Origin: Discostella pseudostelligera
Taxonomy: Eukaryota; Bacillariophyta; Thalassiosirophyceae; Thalassiosirales; Thalassiosiraceae
DNA: 26,288 nucleotides
NCBI GenBank assembly: GCA_036940085.1
Contig: JALLBK010000149.1
Span: 1 to 26,288 of the forward strand
Direction of reading: 5' to 3'
Under the pieces are notes generated by a model that had not been told where the DNA came from, ran no database searches, and was given only the letters and a program-made list of their open reading frames with translations. Positions 18,910 to 26,288 of the stretch are shown one piece after another. Made by a program: the position numbers and the translations under genes. Each line of letters opens with the position of its first letter. Position 1 is the first letter of the stretch.

Positions 18910-21015
18910 ATGCATCTTGCTGTCGACAAACAGTGGGGTTTAATCCCTGTGCTGGTGATTGTTGGCGTCGGCAGTTTCAGTTGGGGTGGAGCTCATGCAC
19001 TCGGCGTCGGCGGCGTCGGCGTACGCACATTGAACGGCGGGAGCAGGGTGCCTTCGCTGCATCCCGCCTTCAGCTTGACAATCAGACATTCAGTTGTCGA
19101 CGAGCGGAATAGTTTGAGGACTAATCCAACACCCTCGTATATTGTATTGTCGTCAACAACAACATCTGAATCTTCCGAAACAAAATCAAACTCAACTGTC
19201 CAGTCGACATTGGACACTAAGGTACATTTTTCTGACTCGACACAATCATCATCAAGATCATCAGTAACCTCACCAGAACTTTACAGTGTCGATGTACGCT
19301 ATAATCGACGCTCTCCGTTGACCTATGACTCCATTACTGGGCGATATCTTGACGTTACAGTGACCGAATCATCATCTACGTCGACCGAACAGGAGTACCA
19401 CACATTATTACAAAAATGGAGTCAATTCTTGCACTCGGCATTTGTTCCAGAGGGAGTATCCGAGTCGTACTTCAGCTATGTCCGCTGGAGGATATTGCAG
19501 CGATTTGTCAATGCCAATGTTCATGTTATTGGAACGCAGAGTTTATTAATGGGATTGCGTGGCATGCAACGTAGTCGGATTGCAGATGCAGCGGGAGGAG
19601 GAGCTGCAGTACTCGGAGCTGCCGCGGCAACGAATTGGGTACTCAAGGATACACTTGGGAAGGTCGTACGGATGGCTTGGGCGTCCAAAATGGGGCGGAA
19701 GTTCGATCCTGACGCGAAGCGATGGAGATTCCGCGCCTCGTTGATTTATGCATTGGGAAATGGATTAGAAGTTAGTACCTATCTTCACCCACAATACTTT
19801 TTGATATTGGCCATGTTGGCCAATAGTTGTAAGCAAATGAGTATGTTGACTAGTTCGGCAACGAGGAATGCATTATACAATAGCTTTCGACGAGCCGATG
19901 ATGTATCATCAACATCGAGTGGCGGCACAGTCGGCGGGGTCAATAATACTAACAGCAGCGCTGGAAATAGGAGAGGGAGTGGAGGAGTCGAGAATATTGG
20001 TGATATCACCGCCAAAGGGGAAGCTCAAATTGCTGTGGTGGATTTGCTAGGTATAGTTAGTGGAATTTTCTTGTCGAGTGAGTAACGACGACCAACTTGA
20101 TTGCCTAACCAAGTCACTGTGCTTGTGCATCGTTTCTAACTCATGTTTGATCCCTCTCTCCTACTCTGTTCCATTGCTTTTCATATGCACATAGGGACGG
20201 TGGGTGTGTCAGTACAAAATGTCTTTGCTGTCTGGGTTGTCCTTCAGATAATGGAGATATTTTGCATGTACCACGAAATGAGGTCAGTAGTTTACAAAAC
20301 ATTCAACTTCGAGAGAATGCACACTGTCTTGGGCAAATTACTATTGGACGGCAACGAGGAAAATGGAATAAATAATGCTGCAGAATCAATATCATTGGCC
20401 GATCAAAAGTACAAATTCACTGGTCATATTCCAACCCCAGAGCAAATTGCAGCAACAGAGAAAATTTTCTTGCCTCCGGATCATCTCGCGAGGCGAGCTA
20501 TTGCCTTTGGCTCTCCCGGGAGAACATTGCTGGACCCGGACGAACTAGATATGTTGATAAACGATGTCTTTCGAGGAGAAATGTTCTTCTTGGTGGTAGG
20601 CCAGGATGTTAAGAATCAACGAGGGCTAAGTGCTCGGGTTCGGCAGTGGATGGGGAAGAGGAAATTGCGAGGTGACAAATGGATTGACCCACAGGAACAA
20701 TGCCACATCGTATTGCATGCGGATGCAAACAACCTTGACATTCTCAAGAGTGCCCTTGCGCTTGTTATTCTGAGAAAAAAGTTGGTCAAGAAAGTGAGTG
20801 GCGAGAATCATTCCTTGAAACCTGTAGACATAGATCCCTCATTGGCCCTTCGATCAAAGGACTGCATGAATGAGCTCCGCGAAGCTTGCACCGAAGCAGG
20901 CGAGATCTTTCCTCAGTTCCTGCGGGAACTGACCAAACAAGGGTGGCGACCTCCATTACGCTCAATGCTGGGACGTGTCAGCGCTCGCGCCGAATGGGCA
21001 ATCCAACGACGGTGA
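18910..21015 (+). CDS. RUS-family (DUF647) protein, two exons
   Basis: Root UVB sensitive (RUS)/DUF647 proteins occur across eukaryotes. In Arabidopsis they act in UV-B responses and vitamin B6-related signalling, some of them in plastids; their biochemical role is unknown. Exons 18910-20077 and 20195-21015 (intron 117 nt, GT-AG, splitting an Arg codon) give 662 residues. Residues 1-31 resemble a signal sequence rich in Gly and Val. The domain runs from about 165 to 430. It contains FVPEGVSESYFSYVRWRILQ, then a Gly/Ala-rich membrane-like stretch ending NWVLKDTLGKVVRMAWASKMGRKFD, which is the family core, and then WVVLQIMEIFCMYHEMRSV. A Gly/Asn/Ser-rich insertion (about 335-360) interrupts the domain. 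The C-terminal 200 residues contain CHIVLHADANNLDILKSALA, which fits the usual RUS C-terminal region. Confidence 0.85.
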
Positions 21016-21203
21016 TATTGCTTTCTTATATAAATATCTAACACTGCTATTATGAAAAGGCACTGGTGTCAATTAAGCAAGCTTTACAGTTCGTTGACAT
21101 ACTATCTGAGCTAATGTATTCATATGGATCAATTTGTCGTTCCGCATCCAGATTCGAAGCCCTATCTGTGCACTCTTCCTCGCCATCGGGTGAGAGCACG
21201 TTG

Positions 21204-22932
21204 CTACACCTTGCTGTCACTTGAAAATACTCTTGGAATGTCAAGTCTCGATTTGAAGCCTGATGGGGGGAACGAATCACCACGAGTTCCACTATATGAC
21301 TGAAATCGGCGAGAGCCCAAACCACCACCTACAATCGCAGCTGTGCTAAAATTTTCCGCCGACGAGGATGGAGCCACAGTTGGAGCAAAAGTATCTATTT
21401 GGGTGGTGTCTGAAGCAAACAGTTTTCCCGAACTCCCAAACAGATTATTCAGCAGGGAATGTATGAACACGTCATTTGTTACTTCTTTCCTCTTCCGGTG
21501 CATCATGAATAGTATCAACAGAATCGGGAGCGACTCTGACATCACGTACTCAATTGCAATCTTCCTATATCTACTTCGGATATTTTCCTCGTATTGAGTG
21601 TTATCCAAATCGAAGATAGCGTGATACGAAACCATGCCAAACGCGATCGCTCTGCTCATGAGCATCATTGACAGTAAAATGCATGTTCCCATCAATTTAC
21701 CTACTAGCGAGTTTGCACTCTTTCGACTTTCAATTCTGGACAGCAACGACCGTCCCAGTAGAGTTGCGGCATACGCCAACGCCAGGAGGAGAAAGGAGTA
21801 AATTATGGCCAAGAATATCCACAACGATATTTCGCAGCTTGAAATTGTAGCATTCGGGATGGCCAAAGATGTGACAAAAATGAGTGCATATGATATCGAA
21901 AGTAGCATGTTCCAAGTGACAAACGTCTTTTCCGATGCAAGTATCGTTCGGGAGAGTCGTACAACTGAGATGATCCAAAATCGAACCCTTTGTAGTTCAC
22001 TCGACGTTCTATTGGAAACTCCATTATTCTCTACATCATGCACTTGCACTTTCACACTACCTTCAACTGGGAGAGTTTCCTCTCTCTGCATCATACCGTC
22101 CTCTATTATTTCAGTGTCGACACCGACATGCAATTGATCTTCACGAGGTTCAGGTGTTAAAGGTGGCATGGCAGAGAATGCTATCTTGGCGCAGAAAATG
22201 ATCAAAAACGCGAAAGCACTTGCGAATGCAACGTCTGGCAGAGTTTGACTTATCCGAAGTAGAATGTGAATACTTGGAGACAAATGATTAAGTGTCGTTG
22301 ACGAAGTAGTCATTTGATATAAACAATATGTCTCCACAGGGAGGAGGAGAAATCTTGATAGCAGTGCTAGGAGAATCTCTTTGTAAAACTAGAACAGTAG
22401 AAGAAGAGTGGTGTGAGATGGATGAGCATTCTTCCTAAAAATGCATAGACAGAGGAAGCTAGAAAAGACGTACCGTTCGCCTTGTACTGTCTCCGATACT
22501 CCCTCGTCCAGGACTTGCAAATCTTGTATCACCTGGACTAGCATAGTGAACTTCCTCTACTACCATTCGCCTCTCGCGACTGCCACCTCGCGAGCTTGGT
22601 TGCGGATGAAGAAGAGATGTCTCTTCACTGGGAGCAGCAGCACGCCGCGATGACGGAGCATAGGAGTATGCAACACCCCTGGTTGCCGCACCCCTACCCC
22701 CAGGCGACAATGAGCGAGGCTGGCCATGTAGCTGCTGTTGCAGCCGACGACTATCAAAGGAGCCGTCACCTCTCCCTCTCGTACTTTGCTTAAGTGCTCG
22801 CCGCGCCTCCTCCTGCTGTTGTGCCCAGACGAAGTCGCCAAGCAAGAGTTCATATGCCGCGATGGCCGCGACGACGAAGAAACTGGTCTCAGTCAAAATA
22901 AATGCTGCTGATATGAAGAGAGAATCTTTCAT
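21204..22932 (-). CDS. TOM1/THH1-like multi-pass membrane protein, two exons
   Basis: Exons 22932-22474 and 22388-21204 (intron 85 nt, donor GTACGT, both phase 0) give 547 residues with about seven predicted membrane helices. The first (5-30) is followed by an Arg/Gln/Ser-rich loop of about 120 residues. Exon 2 opens FYKEILLALLSRFLLLPVE and continues LLRISQTLPDVAFASAFAFLI, IFCAKIAF and, further on, LMGTCILLSMMLMSRAIAF. The order of these blocks resembles the TOM1/THH1 (and GPR137) group of seven-helix proteins, which in plants act at vacuolar membranes. The acidic loop after IAFSAMPPLTPE and the long first loop are diatom-style additions. The match is by pattern, so another 7TM family is possible. 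The hydrophilic C-terminus is Ser-rich. Its role in this organism is unknown. Confidence 0.6.
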
Positions 22933-23732
22933 TGCCGATTAAATGAAATCATAATATCTCTGAGTACTCCATGATGAGCTTGCTTCGATGATGGTATGGT
23001 AGGTTGTCGGCTTCCTCTGCCGCAGCTGATTGGATTTGGATTTTTTGATTGAAATGGTATGGTATCATCGTAATCGTAGGTAAGTGGAGAGGCGACTTTC
23101 ATACCATATAACACGACGATGACTATGACGAGAGATGAAGTTCAATGAGAAGATCTTGAAGATTCAGGTTGCAAGATCTTGGATTTTGGCAAACGTTTTG
23201 TACGATAGCACCGTGGTAAATATCGCTAACAGCTGTCCTCTCGTACTCATACTGACTCCTAGCTATGATTGTCTCTCATTATTTCATCTCTTTCATAGAT
23301 CATAGACTATCATAGATAGTCTTTCATCACGCATCTCGCACTCTCGAGACTTGAGATAATCATCTGAAGAGCCTGATGTTATGGTGGCGACTTGTGGCCT
23401 GCGGTGAAGCATGCGACATTACATGGAATGATGCATCAAGCAACTCGATGCTTGCTGCATTGTCTAATTGAGCTGGAAGGATCTTTGGCGGGGATACTGC
23501 ATAGTTTCAGCAAAATTCATAGTTTACAATGTTGACGCCAAACCTACCAGACGTTCTCTCGTCTCATGCAATAATGCCACAGAATAATCATTTCATTCAT
23601 CGAGCATAATTAAGAACCTGATTCAATTCCATCGCTGATATTTCATCACGACACTTTTCCCTAAAGCACAGTCACTATCCACCGATCAATACCCACCCAT
23701 GCATGCTCAATTATAATATTGTCTTCCAATAA
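22933..23732. promoter_or_regulatory. 800-base non-coding region upstream of the TOM1-like gene, downstream of ispH
   Basis: No convincing coding frame was found; a 61-codon minus-strand frame at 22929-23114 has no family resemblance. Features seen are a perfect hairpin AGACTATC-ATA-GATAGTCT at 23304-23322 within a cluster of TCATAGA words, an E2F-like TTTGGCGGGGA at 23484-23494, and AT-rich DNA at 23560-23740 that probably holds the ispH 3' UTR. The two flanking genes point the same way, which breaks the strand alternation seen elsewhere. A missed non-coding RNA is possible here. Confidence 0.4.
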
Positions 23733-25263
23733 TTAACTAGAGCTCATCTTCTTCAACAAGAATATACTGCTCAAACTATCCTGCACGGCCTTGTCAGGAG
23801 TGCTCGCACCACTCGTCACACCAATAATCACCTCCTTGTCCTTATTCTCAATATCCTCAATCAATTTTTCCGTAACAATTTCACCCGACATGGTCCGATG
23901 CGTGATGGTATTGTCCGCGCCGATGCAAGAAGCCGTATTGATGTGGAAGGAACGTACACCTGCCTTCTGGGGAATTTCGAGGAGGTGGGCCGTGTTTGAG
24001 GAATCCCAACCCCCAACAACGAGGATAAAGTCGAGCTTGAGCTCGTCTGCTTTCTCAACAAGTTCATGGATTGCGTCTTGTCGTTCCTTGGTGAATGATA
24101 AAGCAATCGATTAAATATTAGCCTTCCTTGGATCTATTGCGGCATCAAACCCTTATTGGGCGATTATGACAAGACAAAAACAACAAAGAAACATCTGGTG
24201 CACTCACCTGCGTCGCATCACAAATGGTATCAAATTCGGAGTAATGATCCTTGGCATCCACCGGGCCAAATTTCTTAATCATCGCCTTCTGCATCAACTG
24301 TCCGATTTCCCTTGTCTCCTTCTTATACATGGTAGTCTGATTCGCTAGCCCAACCTTATTCAACATAGTATCCGGATCAAATCCCTCAGACACGGCCTTC
24401 TTGAAGTGGTTCATAAATTTCTCCTTGTCACCCCCGTTCACAATGTAATCCGCCACCATCTCCGCCTCCTTAATATCCTTGACGCAGATATAGTCCTCAC
24501 AGAAGGAGGTGGTGGCCACAGTCTCCTCATGGGCGTACTTGCCATGTATAATCGATGTTAGGCCCTTGCGCTGGTGTTGATCGACGGTATTCCAAACCTT
24601 GCTCACCCACGGACAGGTAGTGTCGACAATATCCACATTCTTCGCATTTAGAAGTGACATCTCCTCAAAGGATGCGCCAAATGCTGGTAAGATAACCACA
24701 TCGCCATCGCCGACACTCGAGAAATCTTTGGAGTTGGCATCCCCATCAAGCTTTTCAATGAATTGAACATTCATATCATGCAAGCGATCATTCACCTCGG
24801 GATTGTGAATCAATTCATTGGTAATATGAACCTTTTTACCCGGGAAATGTTCCACGGCTTCATAGGCAAGGGCAATACTACGTTCGACACCCCAACAAAA
24901 TCCAAAATCTTTGGCAAGATGGACACGCACGCCATCTTTTTCGATTACATAATTGTTCGACTTGAGTTCATCAACGAGGGATGACTTGAATTGCTCTCCC
25001 ATATTCTTTTCGACATTGTCACGTACTTCCTTGAATCCTTTTCGATGGAAGGTGGTTTCTTTCATGAATTGGAGGCGTTTTTCCTTCTTGGTTGGTTTGC
25101 GCTCTTCTGTGTCGGCGGAGGATAGTTCCTCGGTGGCAGAGACGGAGAGTGGTTGTGGAGCGAAGCGTTGCACGACGATGCGAGACGAAGAGGGGGCAAA
25201 GGCATCGCTGCCGATGGAGAGGAGGGCAGCTACCGCCAGCACTGATGCTGCTGTGAATTTCAT
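23733..25263 (-). CDS. ispH: 4-hydroxy-3-methylbut-2-enyl diphosphate reductase, two exons
   Basis: IspH performs the last step of the plastid MEP pathway: it reduces HMBPP to IPP and DMAPP, the precursors of carotenoids, phytol and plastoquinone. Exons 25263-24208 and 24086-23733 (intron 121 nt, acceptor AAG) give 469 residues. The N-terminus is a signal peptide ending SDA-FAP, the diatom plastid motif, followed by a Ser/Thr-rich transit region. The 4Fe-4S ligands are Cys123 (DFGFCWGVERS), Cys217 (DTTCPWV) and Cys406 (NTASCIGADNT). HGKYAHEET, GLANQTTM, FDTICDATQ and VVGGWDSSNT mark the long cyanobacterial/plant-type form. The frame is open upstream to a TTG, but ATG 25263 starts the signal peptide. 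The gene shares a promoter with the FCP gene, which fits joint light control of pigments and antenna. Confidence 0.95.
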
Positions 25264-25402
25264 GTTGTCCAATAATAAATTTGATGGGCAATATCGATGT
25301 CTTCAAGGCTACTACAGTGTGGCGACAACGACGGCGATGGCGGATGGATCCGAGATCCACTTTTTCCTTTTGATGTTGCAGTTGATGGAGGAAGGAAACA
25401 TC

Positions 25403-25485
25403 CACGTGTCGAGATGACGCAGCATATGACGTCATGCATGACGTGCCCCTTGATCTTCCCGCCAAAATTTCGTATCTTGTGACGT
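25403..25485. promoter_or_regulatory. Cluster of bZIP-type TGACGT sites and a G-box
   Basis: CACGTG at 25403-25408, TGACGC at 25415-25420, palindromic TGACGTCA at 25427-25434, TGACGT at 25439-25444 and TGACGT at 25480-25485 fall within 83 bases. TGACGT is the reported binding core of aureochromes, the blue-light-sensing bZIP proteins of stramenopiles. The palindrome is also the general CRE/bZIP site. Binding is inferred from the motif only. Confidence 0.5.
25456..25467 (-). promoter_or_regulatory. E2F-like element TTTTGGCGGGAA
   Basis: A perfect E2F-type word on the minus strand, sitting between two TGACGT sites. It is 193 bases upstream of the ispH start, and a partner TGGCGGGAA lies at 25539-25547. 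Confidence 0.45.
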
Positions 25486-25698
25486 GGCTCGGATGGTGCC
25501 CCCCTTTTTGCGCCCCTGCGCCCGAAAATTGCCCTAGATGGCGGGAACGCTAAGTTGAGGCAAATCTTTGGGCGAGCCCACCACAGACGTGTTGCTTGCA
25601 GTTGCATGGTGCAGTGCATGGTGAATGAACATCATGCTTCAATTCCGGCTCGATCTATGCCTCATCGATCCTATTCATCCCTCAACTAGACATCAACC

Positions 25699-26288
25699 AT
25701 GAAGCTTCCGATCATCGCTGCCCTTGCCGGCTCGGCCGCCGCCTTCGCCCCCGCCACCCCCTCCGTCGCCAAGACATCGGCACTCGGCGTTGCATACAAC
25801 CCCGAATTCGGCGGTGAGGACTTCGACCCACTTGGCCTTGGCAAAATGCACGAAATTAAGGGAGCCTTCCCCAACATGTTCCCCCACACACAATACCTCG
25901 AGGAGTCGGAAATCAAGCATGGACGTATGGCCATGCTTGCCTGGACTGGCGTGTGGGCCACCGAGAGTGGACTTCACTTCCCTGGTGCACCCGTCGCCGA
26001 TGATTGGGCCACCGCTCTTCCCGTTTGGGCACGGGAAGATCCCGGTGGATTTGGTCTCATCTTGGCATTCATCATGATTGCCGAGGGTGAGGGCGTCAGC
26101 CATGCCGGAGACAACTTCCGTGGTGTTAGCAAGAAGACACCCGGAGATATGGGATTTGATTGGATGGGCATGACGAAGAAGTTGAGTGCGGACAAGCTCG
26201 AACGGTACAAGACTGTTGAGAAGAAGAATGGACGTGCGGCGATGATTGCCATGGCGAGTCTCTTTGCCTTCAAGAGCATTCCGGGATC
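25699..26288 (+). CDS. Fucoxanthin chlorophyll a/c-binding light-harvesting protein (3' partial)
   Basis: A thylakoid antenna protein of the LHC superfamily. The frame is open from ATG 25699 to the window end (196 residues) and is free of introns. Signal peptide 1-14 ends SAAA-FAP, the plastid-import motif. Helix 1 holds ESEIKHGRMAM (Glu71, His74, Arg76), the chlorophyll-binding ExxHxR motif. GFGLILAFIMIAEGEG is helix 2. Helix 3 holds EKKNGRAAM (Glu174, Asn177, Arg179). The last residues, FKSIPG, match the end of LHC helix 3, usually followed by SVP, so only a few residues are probably missing. The coding sequence is markedly richer in C-ending codons than its neighbours, as expected of a highly expressed gene. 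The subfamily (Lhcf or Lhcr type) cannot be settled by eye. Confidence 0.93.
   Translation, partial: MKLPIIAALAGSAAAFAPATPSVAKTSALGVAYNPEFGGEDFDPLGLGKMHEIKGAFPNMFPHTQYLEESEIKHGRMAMLAWTGVWATESGLHFPGAPVADDWATALPVWAREDPGGFGLILAFIMIAEGEGVSHAGDNFRGVSKKTPGDMGFDWMGMTKKLSADKLERYKTVEKKNGRAAMIAMASLFAFKSIPG

Larger units (their letters stand above)
25264..25698. promoter_or_regulatory. Divergent promoter, ispH / FCP
   Basis: A 435-base region with a dense block of motifs at 25402-25485 (G-box and TGACGT words). It also has a minus-strand TTTTGGCGGGAA at 25456-25467 and TGGCGGGAA at 25539-25547. Repeated GCATGGTGCAGTGCATGGTG-like words (25603-25622) lie nearer the FCP start. No clear TATA box was seen. 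Confidence 0.55.

Noticed and set aside
22929..23114. 61-codon minus-strand frame upstream of the TOM1-like gene
   Set aside because: No signal, motif or family resemblance. Most likely chance.
25264..25272. ispH start at 25272
   Set aside because: That codon is TTG. ATG 25263 begins the signal peptide and is the natural eukaryotic start.
25686..26279. Long minus-strand frames antisense to the FCP gene
   Set aside because: They arise from the strong third-position C bias of the FCP coding sequence; the plus strand carries a clear LHC protein.
1..26288. CRISPR arrays, tRNA/rRNA genes, transposons and viral genes
   Set aside because: No regularly spaced repeats, cloverleaf-like sequences, transposase or reverse-transcriptase motifs, or long terminal repeats were seen on either strand by eye. 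A dedicated scan (tRNAscan-SE, Infernal, RepeatMasker) would be decisive.

Overview
The window looks like nuclear DNA of a diatom, probably a centric (thalassiosiroid-type) one; the genus is inference. Reasons: a fucoxanthin chlorophyll a/c light-harvesting gene at the right edge; N-terminal presequences ending in the diatom plastid motif A/G-FAP (repeat protein, IspH, FCP); a thylakoid-lumen CYP38/TLP40-type protein with a bipartite plus twin-arginine presequence; a plastid-type IspH; short GT-AG introns (75-161 nt); and long Ser/Asn/Asp-rich disordered tails. No bacterial operon, insertion sequence, CRISPR array, tRNA or rRNA was seen.

Layout, left to right: histone H2B tail (+, 1-41) followed by a possible histone-type 3' stem-loop; an eight-exon MscS-like mechanosensitive channel gene (-, 516-5232); a large voltage-sensor-like protein that lacks a pore (+, 5803-8397); a two-exon sulfotransferase (-, 8482-9965); a secreted or plastid-directed protein of six 26-residue-type repeats (+, 10386-11441); a CYP38/TLP40-like lumenal cyclophilin (-, 11619-13916); a CxxCxxCC (YkgJ-type) metal-binding protein (+, 14209-14973); a 1071-residue protein, possibly NOL11/UTP8-like (-, 15006-18221); a RUS/DUF647 protein (+, 18910-21015); a TOM1/THH1-like multi-pass membrane protein (-, 21204-22932); IspH (-, 23733-25263); and the FCP gene running off the end (+, 25699-26288).

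Strands alternate almost perfectly, giving divergent pairs that share 0.3-0.7 kb promoters and convergent pairs whose stops lie only 32-188 bases apart (474 after H2B). Four of the five divergent promoters carry an E2F-like TTTGGCGGGAA-type element. The IspH/FCP promoter also carries a cluster of TGACGT (bZIP/aureochrome-like) sites, which suggests that isoprenoid supply for pigments and an antenna protein are co-regulated. Plastid or photosynthetic functions (IspH, FCP, CYP38-like, perhaps RUS and the repeat protein) dominate the right two thirds. The left part pairs a mechanosensitive channel with a voltage-sensor-like protein.

Exon structures were worked out by hand from GT-AG sites, reading-frame continuity and remembered family patterns. 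They close in frame for every spliced gene but have not been checked against transcripts.
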